This document shows, one piece after another, positions 38,294 to 47,475 of a DNA stretch of 64,000 nucleotides. The stretch comes from Septoria linicola (Eukaryota > Ascomycota > Dothideomycetes > Mycosphaerellales > Mycosphaerellaceae), in NCBI GenBank assembly GCA_024114885.1, contig CP099423.1, positions 1 through 64,000 of the forward strand, given 5' to 3'. Made by a program: the position numbers and the translations under genes. The notes beneath the pieces are model-generated. The model ran no database searches. It was not told the origin of the DNA and was given only the letters and a program-made list of their open reading frames with translations. How positions within the stretch are numbered: position 1 is the first letter of the stretch; each line of letters opens with the position of its first letter.

Positions 38294-38935
38294 ATGGGCA
38301 TCCTTTCTTGGCTCGCAGCTCAATGGACCCTCGTCACACAACCCGCGGACGTCACAGCCGCGCAGCAGTCGACGACCGGAGCGATCAAACGAAAAGCACT
38401 GGATATGGGTAGCGAGCACTCGATGAGCAAGCGCGCCAAAGTAAATGATACCAATTGCGACCAATACATCAGCTCCAACAGCCTGGCCGCCCCTCGCGAG
38501 GACGAAGAGGTGTCCTTCGAAACGGCAACTACTTTTAATGACTCTGAAGAGACCGAGCTTTCCCAACCGTGGATGGAGCAGGATGGATCGAAAGATTACG
38601 GCATGGACAGGCGCGGTCAACAGGTGGATGCGAGATATCGAAGAATGTGCGCCAGAGGCGTGGCGGACGCCACTGTCTCATTGAGGGCGATGGAGGAGTG
38701 GATGAAGCTGCTAGAATTGTGCAAAGCGTCGGATAGTGGAGGCGAAGAGAAAGCTCGAGGGAACAGCGCCGAGGGAGAGTCGCAGCGTGGAAAGAAGAGG
38801 AAACGTCGTTCAGGCAAGGCAGGCAAGGAAAGCAAGCGAGTCAAGGAAACCAGTTCCTCAAGCGGGCGACTAGCAAAGAAGTCACGTACCGAGGGGCAGC
38901 GGAGATTAGAGACTATTTGGAGGGACGGCGAATAG
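38294..38935 (+). CDS. Basic, probably nuclear protein, 213 aa
   Basis: The start has a good context (GCCATGG). The product has a short hydrophobic N-terminus (MGILSWLAAQWTLV), an acidic/polar middle (PREDEEVSFETATTFNDSEE), a short helical segment (YRRMCARGVADATVSLRAME), and a strongly basic tail with a bipartite-type nuclear localisation signal (GKKRKRRSGKAGKESKR). No catalytic motif or known domain was seen. The charge pattern suggests a nuclear or nucleolar, nucleic-acid-associated protein; this is inference. No intron is needed. It is one of the few island genes without an in-frame stop. Confidence 0.68.
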   Translation: MGILSWLAAQWTLVTQPADVTAAQQSTTGAIKRKALDMGSEHSMSKRAKVNDTNCDQYISSNSLAAPREDEEVSFETATTFNDSEETELSQPWMEQDGSKDYGMDRRGQQVDARYRRMCARGVADATVSLRAMEEWMKLLELCKASDSGGEEKARGNSAEGESQRGKKRKRRSGKAGKESKRVKETSSSSGRLAKKSRTEGQRRLETIWRDGE

Positions 38936-39400
38936 CGATCCGGTTAGTTATGTGTAGGTGACTGGGATATATGGAGATTTCGACGGATGTGATGGTGCTT
39001 GCGTTGCAGCACGCGGAGGATAGAAGATGATTGAATATAGTACCGATACGACTTGTAGTAGAGGCTTAGAAATCTGAGAAAGTGTTGTTGCTCCCGATTG
39101 ACGCCGTGTGTCAGTGTATCCTGCTTCCATGATAGCAACGTTTGTGTCGCCACGTGGCTATGTAAGGGTGGATGAGTGTAGCCAAGCCTGCACTGTCGAT
39201 TAACAGCCAGGTCCAAATTCAGATCTGAGTGTGACTTCTGACGCTTCAACAATGAGAACGACACGGATACGAGGAGGAATGTACGTTCCACAACTACTGC
39301 CGGAAGGCATCAACATTACCGCCAAAGAGTAAGAGCTCATCTCCTTGAAGTGACGATAACGGCTGAGTGTTTTCTCAGGTACAACCAACGGATACTCCAG
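38936..39400. other. Intergenic region, no gene seen
   Basis: The space holds the 3' flanks of the forward gene and of the minus-strand gene that follows. Open frames here (for example 38944-39291 minus) have no protein-like composition. Near 39447-39487 a segment of about 20 bp ending AGAAGCCGC is duplicated in tandem. Confidence 0.5.
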
Positions 39401-40090
39401 CTAGTAGCAGAGATACGCGGACCTAACCTCATGCCATTGCCAGCCTGGTAGTAAGCAGAAGCCGCTAGTAGTAAGTAGAAGCCGCATACTTGAATTAGAC
39501 ATCGATACTGACGAATGGCACAGTGAGAATTTAGTGGGAATACATATGATACCAATGTACACAGCGGCAATCTGTATGGCAGCAGCCTGCTGTGTTTGGT
39601 TTCTAGCGATATCACTGTTCTCGATCGACGCAACGACTCGCCCCTTGAGCCAGCTATGATCCGAAAGAGTGGCTGGGGTCCACCGTGTGGAGGGACTGCC
39701 GCGCAGGGCCGCAGGTCTGGTCGACAAGCTGTCTACAGGAGTGACAGGCTTCGTTGGGCAGAGAGCATCCGGCTCGTGGATGGTGCGGTACTGAGACTTC
39801 TCTGCAGCGGAGATGATTGGGACCACAGGAGTGAGCTTCCGCATGGCGATCTGTCGGGCTGTCATTCGCACTGGACGACCATGCTGGCTTGTGGGAGATG
39901 ACCTTGATGATTCATCTTGGGACTCAGTTGCGTTTGACGACTCGTCACAATTGTCGATGAAGTTATTATCATCCGACACGGCGGGCTGCGGATCATCTGC
40001 TAGATCCAGAAGTGATGTTGTCGGAGACTAATTGCTGAGAGGGTCGCTGGAAGAGTCTTGCTGGGTGGATGGGCTGTACGCGTCCGACAT
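39401..40090 (-). pseudogene. Gene with premature TAG at codon 21, hypothetical
   Basis: From ATG 40090 the frame reads MSDAYSPSTQQDSSSDPLSN, then TAG (40028-40030), then continues in phase as SPTTSLLDLADDPQPAVSDD... The stop is one C-to-T change from CAG. The product is a Ser/Thr-rich acidic region followed by a conserved-looking basic segment (HGRPVRMTARQIAMRKL). A downstream start at 39865 (MTARQIAMRK) could rescue a shorter protein. The 3' end is uncertain: a canonical-looking 53-bp intron (GTACATT...TTCGTCAG, about 39499-39551) would give a frame ending soon after, whereas the unspliced frame ends at 39401 with less protein-like sequence. Family unknown. Confidence 0.45.
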
Positions 40091-40434
40091 GGTGAACTGG
40101 CTTTGCAAAAGGAACAGGTGAATGCAGAGGTGGCGAGTTGGGTGGAGGAGGGTTTGGTAAAGGAGATGAGTGGAAAGAGCGAACCAATGTTCCTGCCAGG
40201 TTGGTGCTCGCAGTAGACTGGCAGGTGCGAGGCCTGTAGTGGCTGATTGGGAGCCGGTTAAAATGACAGGAGGATGTAAAGTGGACTATTGAGTGCAAAT
40301 AATGCGTAATAAGGAGTTCATATCAACCGATGCAGCAGAAGTGTCGCTCCGCTAGAGATAGCAATAGAAAGCATGACAGGCAACTGATTACTCAGCTCCG
40401 CAAATCTAGAATCTGTGCCGGACAAGAGCACTTC

Positions 40435-40701
40435 TCAAGCCTTGTCCACCATAGCATACTTCCAGCCTGCTGCGAATGCAACGCCGAAGTCGTAGAGGGA
40501 GCGAGCCAATTCATCAGGTATCCCAGCAAGGTATAGATCAAGCCATTCCCGCTCCTCGATGTCGTTCACAAAGATGTTCATCCGAACGAGGTCTGCTAGG
40601 TGACCATCTCCACAAAGGTTGGTGCCAAACGGTTGATCATATGCGGCTAGCCATTGCCACTCCAGCGGGTAGCGTTGCTTGAGAGCTGCATTCGAAGTCA
40701 T
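40435..40701 (-). CDS. Hypothetical protein, 88 aa
   Basis: An ATG-initiated, uninterrupted frame: MTSNAALKQRYPLEWQWLAA..., then LADLVRMNIFVNDIEEREWL, then ELARSLYDFGVAFAAGWKYA. The composition is that of a small soluble helical protein rich in Trp, Leu and acidic residues. No domain recognised. It lies 122 bp downstream of the three-exon gene on the same strand, with that gene's stop between them; whether the two share a transcript is unknown. Confidence 0.55.
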   Translation of the reverse strand: MTSNAALKQRYPLEWQWLAAYDQPFGTNLCGDGHLADLVRMNIFVNDIEEREWLDLYLAGIPDELARSLYDFGVAFAAGWKYAMVDKA

Positions 40702-40823
40702 GATCTCGTAGTGCTGTGGAGAGGTAGGAGGGAGCGTAGAGCTGGTTGGAGGGTGGCAGTCCGCCAGCTGTAAGTTAAAGTCGGCTGTGTGAAATGCGGG
40801 GATGAGGCTGTCGGGTCTTAGAA

Positions 40824-41371
40824 CTATCGTCCCGCATCTCTCGCCAGCACAGACTCTACGGGATCATAGGTAAATTGAGTTTTGATGTCTACGCTCGTCA
40901 GTGGTTGCTCGGAGTGTTGCATTAGGAAGAACTCGCCTTCGTCGGTTTTTGGTGCGTCGGAATCAGATGGGTGGGGCAGGTCGTAGTTGTCTGGCAAGAA
41001 TCAGCCACACTGGTGTATCAGCAGTGATACGGAAAGCTTACCGGGAAAGACTTGGGCTTCTTGGAACATTGAATGCTTGAAAACCATGCTTCGTTGGGTG
41101 GCGCGATGATCATCGGCGCGAGCATCACGAACGGGTGAAGATGCTACGGACTGTCGTCAGTCATCATGTCGAGCATCTCGTACAACAGAGAGCGCTACTT
41201 ACTGCGAGCATGATAGGGCACCTCATGTTGGCTCGATGCAGGCGGCCAAGGTATCGCTGATGCGCTGTCAGCAATACTCTGACAGACTGAGTGATGGCGA
41301 ATCGCACTCTGGGTACCGTTGAAGAATCGTGTAGGTGATGAGTTGAGCGGCGGTCGCGGGCAAGATGACAT
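40824..41371 (-). CDS. Three-exon gene, 145 aa, hypothetical
   Basis: The exons are 41203-41371, 41042-41143 and 40824-40990. Intron 1 (41144-41202, 59 nt) begins GTAAGT and ends CCGTAG, with CTGAC as branch site. Intron 2 (40991-41041, 51 nt) begins GTAAGC and ends GCCAG, with CTGAT as branch site. The spliced frame of 438 nt is fully open from MSSCPRPPLNSSPTRFF to SVLARDAGR and the phases agree at both junctions. The product is polar and Pro/His-rich with the segment RSMVFKHSMFQEAQVFPDNY and the tail FLMQHSEQPLTSVDIK. No known domain was seen. Because no exon exceeds 60 codons, single-frame ORF scans miss it. Confidence 0.72.
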
Positions 41372-42019
41372 ATTGGATTTTATGGATGTCGGTGAAGTGT
41401 GGAAGATGGTGAGGTGAGGATTGATCTGAGACTGGAGATGGAGAAGATGGGAGTACTGTCTCGCTCCTGCCGTGTGAGTGATATACCCAGCGGTCTATCT
41501 GAGCGATGTCTGTATCGACTTCGCGAGATCAGAGGCAATCGGCTGTGGCTTTGAGATTCAAGCAGCTGGATACGACTGCTTTCGTCCAGCTCAACATCAC
41601 TGCGGTTCAAACAGGGCCTACGATATGGTTTCGAGGTGTTCGCAAGCAGTGTTCAGATATATCAGTCGTGCTCCTACAAATGAGTCCTTTGCGACAAATC
41701 GGGCGTGTTGGTGCACCTCAGGCAGTGAAGTCTCAGGCTTCGGGCGCCCTTGTATCAGCCTGAAGTGAAGATTATAGGCAGGAACTATGAACTGTGATGA
41801 TCTCAATGTGCTGGGATCGTCGCGACTACCCTGGATTGTGATGCTGCACACTCCAACACTTGGAGCAGGTGGCCTTTCTTTTCACATCACCACCACTCAC
41901 CCTCTTGAGATCAGATTTTGGCGGTATATCGCTGCCGATGAATATGGCGGGACCTGACGATGGCGGCCTGCAGGCACTGGTAAGACTTGCTGCTGTTCTC
42001 TGTGTTCGCGATCTAATGA
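41372..42019. other. Divergent intergenic region
   Basis: The space between the minus-strand three-exon gene and the forward coiled-coil gene. Open frames here have no convincing composition. A donor-like GTAAGA at 41980 followed by CTAAT suggests an intron of the forward gene. A short first exon from ATG 41960 (MAACRHC) could join to the coding frame near 42034 or 42046, but the acceptors would be GAG or AAG, so I leave it open. Confidence 0.45.
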
Positions 42020-42028
42020 TGGCAAGGT

Positions 42029-44601
42029 TTGAGCGATCCAGCAAGCTATCTTGAGAGACTGATTGCGGGCGGCAAAGCCGATGATGCACTGAAACATATG
42101 AAGAGTATGTCGAAAGACTTGAACAGAAGAATTGAGCTGGTACAAGAGCGACAAAGAATTGTCGAGGACTCTTCTAAGCAAGACCATGCCAATGATGAAT
42201 TGCGGAAGAAGGTCGATAGACTACAGCGAGAGAACGATACCCTCAGATCGCAGCTCAAGGCGTCCCAAGGTATTCATAAGTCGAGCAAGGTCCTGGAAGA
42301 GCAAACCAATCGACTTGAGACTCTGCTGTCATCAATGCAGCAATTCCAGCTACCAGATCCCAACAGTCTAGAGCGCAGATTATCGCATGCCACGAAAAAG
42401 CTCACGGATGCCGCGACCACGATCAAAGATGATGTCGAGGAGACCACGACAAAGCTCCAGACAGCTACGAAGGATACTACTGCATCCCTAGACACGGCAA
42501 GATCAGAAATGGCAACGTGCGGCCAAAACCTGAAGAACATGATGAGCGAAGTCACGACCGGAATGGAACAAGATCTTGACCTACGCGCAACGCAATTCAA
42601 GACTGGAATCGAAGAAGCATTGAAGCACAATGACGATCATCTTCAGGACACTATTCAAACCGTAAAGGACGAGAGCGACACAATCACTCGAAAGGTAGGA
42701 GAAAGGTTGAAGGCACACACATCCGCACTCTCAACCGACATCAAGGCTTCGACCGATGAGGCCAAGACACAGCTGGTATCAAGCTGCAAGACTTTCGACG
42801 AGACATTGCTCAATCACACCTACGACGCCCGTATACATCTACAAAGCCATGCTCGCGAATTCAACGCAGAGATCCTTAGCAGCATCACCCTCCAAGACCA
42901 AAGCGCTGAATCCTACTCATCCCGCTCTAACGGAATAATGCTTCCATCGAAGCCTACTGTTCAAGACACGCTGGAGGCTTGTGTCTCTCTGTTCCGCAGT
43001 GGTATCAAGGATTCTCTAGAAGGCATCCAATCGTCGCTATCGACAGAGGTTTCTGCCTGGAGCGATAACATGACAACAACCATGGACACTGTAAAGACTA
43101 CGCTAGACTCGAGAGTTGCAGACTTCAAGAACGACATCGAAACTCCTATCTCTGCTGTGGATGAAAAGGTGAACACGATGGTAGCCACCGTCGGGGAAGC
43201 ACTTGGGTTACATGCAAAAGTCTTCAAAGAGTCTATTGCCACGCCAGTCGATGCCGCAAGCTTACAGCTGGTTTCGAATGCGTCGAGCTTTCGCAAGAGT
43301 ACTGCGAAGACTGTCAGAAAATGTTAAGTGACCCCCGATGCACACTTGACTGATTACAGCAGCACTATCCACCAGTCGGCAACATCGACAAAGGTGAACC
43401 TCAAGACAGCTGTACTCGAACCAATCAAGGAGACAGAGACGAAACTCCTTGCTTTGGCAACCACATTTAATGGCAAGATAGGACGACGAGTAGACAGCAC
43501 AGGACAGCAACTGGGATCTTATACAGAAGATTTCAAGAATGGCGTGGAATACCCATTGAACATGGCACGATCTAGTCTCGTTGCACATGCTTCTGACTTC
43601 GAAAATAACACCACGGAGGTAGCTCGGCAAGTTAGGATCAACCTTGATGCAAGCGAGGCAAAGTTCAGCAATAGTATGATGCGTTTGAGCCAAAATATAA
43701 AAGGTGTCATCGACGAACAGATGTCGACTTTATCATCTGACATGGACAATGTCATCGAGAACAGCGGACGCCGGTTGGATGCACAAGGAAGGACTTTCTC
43801 AAACGCCATACAAGCGAGCGTCGACAGTACGGAGACGACTCTCACTGATAACCATATTGATCAAAGAGATACACGAGGGGCTAAGGCAGCCGCCGATACA
43901 GTCTCCGCTGGCAGAGGTAGAAGGGCAGGTGAGAGAGCCCGCTCATCGCAGTCGAAGACCAAAGAAACCACGGCAAGGACAAACACGAACAACGCATCGT
44001 CACAACCGTCACCAACATCTGCACCAGCCAGATCCACAAGGCCAAGAGCAGGCGGTGCCAACAAAGGACAGCTTGCATTGGACCAGTCAAGCGAGCCACC
44101 CACTAAGAAGAGGAGACTAAGCAGTACCGCGGCAGATGAAGAGGATGAAGTGGAAGTCTGGAAGCAAGAGTGTCAGGATTTTATGGAGACCACCGAGGTA
44201 GAGTTCAATGAACAGTTAGTTCAGGTGACAGAGGTAAGCAACAAAACTGATACTCCTCGAGACAACACTGACATGTGCGATAGCTGCTGTCAGAATCTAC
44301 GCAGGAACAGTTGTTGGATCAGTTGGTAACCAATTGCAAGCCCAAGCATTGGCACGGCCATAACACAAAGTGGAAATGCTTGACGAGGTTCAAGAAGAAT
44401 GAAAGCCAGTCGGACATTGCGGAGGATCTGGGAAGCTGTGGTATTTGCGAGACGAAGAAGTGGTTCCATATAACACTACCACCAAGGACCGAGGAGGGTG
44501 TAGCGCCGCTGCTGTTGCCGTTGCGGCAAGACTTGAGAGGGGGAAGCAGAAATGGAGGACGCGGACTATTGGCGACTAGCAGCAGAGTAGTATCGTGTTG
44601 A
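42029..44601 (+). CDS. Long coiled-coil protein with Cys/His C-terminus; possible premature TAA
   Basis: The open frame starts before 42029 (first in-frame ATG 42098, MKSMSKDLNRR; a short upstream exon is likely). Residues form a leucine-type coiled coil (NDELRKKVDRLQRENDTLRS), then a long array of degenerate repeats of about 30-35 residues. It ends in a basic disordered part with a nuclear localisation signal (PTKKRRLSS). The frame meets TAA at 43325-43327 but continues in phase from 43328: either a CAA-to-TAA change, or an in-phase 63-nt intron (43313-43375, GTCAGA...CACCAG) removes it. A canonical 50-nt intron (44234-44283, GTAAGC, CTGAC, GATAG) leads to a last exon, 44284-44601. There NCKPKHWHGHNTKWKC followed by CGICETKKW suggests a zinc-binding module. 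Total about 840 codons. Possibly nuclear structural; function unknown. Confidence 0.62.
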
Positions 44602-44876
44602 CAGTCAGCCTGGAAGCGGGATTGCATTGACCAGTGATCACTACACTCTCGCTCTGCTTTGGCAAGTTTTGTGGCTTTTGAGACGGTCGTTCTGTCATCA
44701 CGTATCGTGGACAAGGACGAATGAGATCAATCTAGAGTGAGACGATGAGAACTGTCAAGAGGAGATAATACAGGCGGTGTATTGACAATAGCACTACCTC
44801 GGCGATTTTATCAGACACTGCTTCGCGACCCAGTGCAAAGCTACGAGCACCTCCCCTCGTCTATCTTGCCATACCA

Positions 44877-46271
44877 TCACTTCGTCACCTTCTTCAGGTT
44901 GCGTGGGTGCATTGGCGGGTTGACGTCAACGTGAACAGCTCCCTTGGCAATTTCGAACATCTCCTGCATCTTGTCTTCATTCATGACACAGTGCTGCGTA
45001 CAATTCACTCCCTCGTGCTGCAATACGAATGAACGGTCGAGCGTCGTGTCTACCTCGGCCTCAGGAATGCTCGTGACATTGTATGTCATACCGGTACAGA
45101 TGTGGCCGGAAAGTATGTCGACCTTGGCGAACTTTTTCTCTTCCTCGCGCGGCTTCTCTCTCTGCTTACACTTCGAGACGTACCACCGCCATGGCTTGCT
45201 GAAGTTGAGGTTTGCGGACTGCTGCTGCGCTAACCAGTGCTCTGAAACCTGAACGGAAATGATCCAGACATCACTTTCTGGAAGACGATGATGTGCCCAG
45301 CTGCGGTACTTTTCTGCAGTTGTCAATTCTCGTGTCCAGTACCATGCCTCGTGTGTGCCATTGAAGTCGCCGCCACGACCAGTCACTACCCTGTCGGGCT
45401 TGACAACGCCCTCAGCAGATAACCAGGTGATGCAACGGCTACCGGCAATGGCCTTATACAGCTTGACGTGGCCTGGCTTCGTGGCTGGCTCACTTGGCAC
45501 TATTGCAACTCGAGCTTCGGGAAGATTGAAGTCTTCAAGAGTATTGGAGACGCTAGTCTTCGTCATGGGCAAAGCTGGCGCAACAGTCGAAGGCGCGGCG
45601 AGAGGTTGAACAGCGGCGGGCGTATCGGTCGGAGGCTGCCACTCGGTATTGGAGAGAGACGTACGCTCGGTTGGTTTCGATCTGACTCTGACAGAGCGTG
45701 CGGCCATGTTCTTCGCCCGAGAGATGATGTGCAAGATCGCGCCATATCGACATTCGAGCGTGTCACGAACCCAGAAGGACAACGACTCTGTCTTGAAGAT
45801 TGCAACGAACTGTGGAGAAAGGAGACGTTCCTGGAGCTCTTCGGAGAGACCCATTCTGGTCATAGCTTCGGTGTCGTTTGAGGACTCGAACCGAGATTGC
45901 TCTTCGATGTGGCCAAGAACAAAGTCCAGCAAGGAGTCCGGCGATTGGGGGTCACGATCTTGATACCGCTGCCAGATGATGACTGATGTATCAGTGTTGA
46001 AACCAATTCCCTCTAGTGCATCCACGGATACAGGATCGATTATCATGTCAAAGGAGCAATTCTCCAGATCGGTCGTATCCTCCCAAAAAGATGCTGTTAT
46101 TGTGGATGCTGTAGAAGATGTGGAGCAGGAGTCGCTCGACGGAGGGGAGAGCATCGCGCCACTGACGGTACGCTTTGCAGCGCCGGAGGGTCCAGGTTTG
46201 ATCATGCCGCATTGCTCGAGTTCGTGTTCTTCGACATTGCCGAGTAAAGTGCTGTGTATTGCGGCTGCCAT
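44877..46271 (-). CDS. 464-aa protein, possible ADP-ribosyltransferase-like C-terminus
   Basis: Intronless frame with ATG at 46271. The N-terminal 80 residues are Ser/Thr-rich and disordered. A middle helical region follows (LLDFVLGHIEEQSRFESSND, then EELQERLLSPQFVAIFKTES). After a basic, proline-rich linker comes a folded domain: LYKAIAGSRCITWLSAEGVV, GGDFNGTHEAWYWTRELTTA, EKYRSWAHHRLPESDVWIIS. The order 'Lyk-x-GDF-G-xx-aWYWT-x(6)-AekYR-wA' recalls small ART-fold domains (DUF3990-like), where a GDFG-x-G-Y-T motif precedes an A-x-xWA helix. This is pattern resemblance only, and the catalytic residues are not certain. Its 3' end lies 276 bp from the convergent coiled-coil gene. Confidence 0.75.
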   Translation of the reverse strand: MAAAIHSTLLGNVEEHELEQCGMIKPGPSGAAKRTVSGAMLSPPSSDSCSTSSTASTITASFWEDTTDLENCSFDMIIDPVSVDALEGIGFNTDTSVIIWQRYQDRDPQSPDSLLDFVLGHIEEQSRFESSNDTEAMTRMGLSEELQERLLSPQFVAIFKTESLSFWVRDTLECRYGAILHIISRAKNMAARSVRVRSKPTERTSLSNTEWQPPTDTPAAVQPLAAPSTVAPALPMTKTSVSNTLEDFNLPEARVAIVPSEPATKPGHVKLYKAIAGSRCITWLSAEGVVKPDRVVTGRGGDFNGTHEAWYWTRELTTAEKYRSWAHHRLPESDVWIISVQVSEHWLAQQQSANLNFSKPWRWYVSKCKQREKPREEEKKFAKVDILSGHICTGMTYNVTSIPEAEVDTTLDRSFVLQHEGVNCTQHCVMNEDKMQEMFEIAKGAVHVDVNPPMHPRNLKKVTK

Positions 46272-46837
46272 GGTGTATGTGAAAGCGTGTGAGTTGCGAA
46301 GAAGAGGACGAAATCAAAATACCCAGCTTCCAACTTGTCCTCAAAATATTAGCTTCAGGCGCCAGAGCTACCCCACATTCTCGCACCCACCTTTCCAGAC
46401 ATGGCAGGTAGCTGACAAACATGGTCCAATAGAATAAGGATATGAAGATGGTTCATGGAACGTGGCTATCGGCCAAGGCTTTGAGGCGGACACGGCATGC
46501 GGAAAGTTTCATTTGGGCCAAAGCATATGTAACGCAACGAACATGTGATAGCCGCGGGTCTGAATCGCAATGACGAGTGTAAATTGGGAAAAGTTGCTCG
46601 TGATACATGGCTGCAGAAGGGCTTCATCACTCCACTGTGACTGTGCTGCTAAGGAGAGGGAAGAGCGCTAATCTTTGCAGGCTTTGTGGCAGTTTGGGTG
46701 AACAGTGAATAGCCGGCAAGGAACAAGAGAGTCGGCGGATGACAATCGACTGTGGCTGAAGCCATGAAACCCTGGTCGTGATGCTGCTGACCAGAACTTC
46801 AATGCTGATTGTTGTTGATTGTTCAATGTGATTCGCG
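46272..46837. other. Divergent promoter region, no gene seen
   Basis: 566 bp between the ATG of the minus-strand 464-aa gene and the predicted ATG of the forward two-exon gene. No coding frame of note. It presumably holds both promoters. Confidence 0.5.
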
Positions 46838-47284
46838 ATGTCTTGGTACCCTACTGCCGTCCCTCGTGGAGAGAAGCCGCTCCCATGTTACTCAGTAAGA
46901 TGGGTATTGTCGGCTCTGTGCTTCCATTTCTTTATTTCCATACCTGCTTCTATTCGTAAAATGGAACTTTGAATCCAGTTTACGATGCAAAAAATCGGCC
47001 CGTGTCATCGTTCGTTCTGAGGGGATGTCGAGGTTGGATGGGGTCAGAACTACAAGCGCGACCGCGAAGTGAGCCGCTTGACGCCAAAGAAGCTGGAGGA
47101 GGTTGGCATGTTCTCCATCGATCCAAAGCACCACTACCCCAGCGAAATGACTGGGCACAACACTCAAAAAGCACCGAAACGGCCACGAAAGGCAAAGACA
47201 ACGCCAGCTGAGACTCCACGGAAGCGACAGAAAGTCATGGAGACCGAATTCTCGCCTTGCCCCAACCGCCAACTTCCGGAATGA
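46838..47284 (+). pseudogene. Two-exon basic protein gene with in-frame TGA
   Basis: Exon 1 (46838-46894) reads MSWYPTAVPRGEKPLPCYS. A donor GTAAGA follows, and an acceptor ATCCAG ends an 84-nt intron (46895-46978). Exon 2 (46979-47284) starts in phase FTMQKIGPCHRSF, meets TGA at 47018-47020, then continues as GDVEVGWGQNYKRDREVSRL, then PKKLEEVGMFSIDPKHHYPS. It finishes with a lysine/arginine/proline-rich tail (KAPKRPRKAKTTP, PRKRQKV) that is a nuclear-localisation candidate. The TGA would be CGA (Arg) before one C-to-T change. The exon model is inferred from splice motifs and phase; no clear branch site was seen. If the model is wrong, the second half alone is still protein-like but lacks an ATG before GMFS. 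Family unknown. Confidence 0.42.
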
Positions 47285-47475
47285 TATGTCATCTACAACA
47301 CCAGCATTTGCTTTGATTGAAAACATAAGATTGTGTTAGAGTATTTAGGACTCATATGAAACGACTGTGGAATGATTCATCGTAACTACCATTGCCCACT
47401 GCCTTCAAGCAGTACCGATCGTCTTGTTGACCTCCAGATATCGCTCATCGTGCCAGCGTGCTCGGAGTTGAGCTT

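Noticed and set aside
39993..40298. Minus-strand open frame of 101 codons, Pro/His/Ser-rich
   Set aside because: It overlaps the start and leader of the gene read from ATG 40090 in another frame, and has no folded-looking segment.
41478..41768. Two overlapping forward frames (96 and 85 codons) in the divergent intergenic region
   Set aside because: Neither has an upstream leader, good start context or protein-like composition; considered chance.
43328..44329. Separate gene starting at 43328
   Set aside because: It starts with GTG and is exactly in phase with the preceding frame across one TAA; better treated as the same gene. Its last codons beyond 44233 are replaced by the spliced last exon.
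45468..45881. Forward open frame opposite the 464-aa gene
   Set aside because: Arg/Gly-rich shadow of a well-supported minus-strand gene.
46892..47326. Minus-strand open frame of 144 codons
   Set aside because: It lies opposite the basic two-exon gene; its composition (Leu/Trp/Cys-rich) is that of the complement of Lys/Arg/Pro codons.
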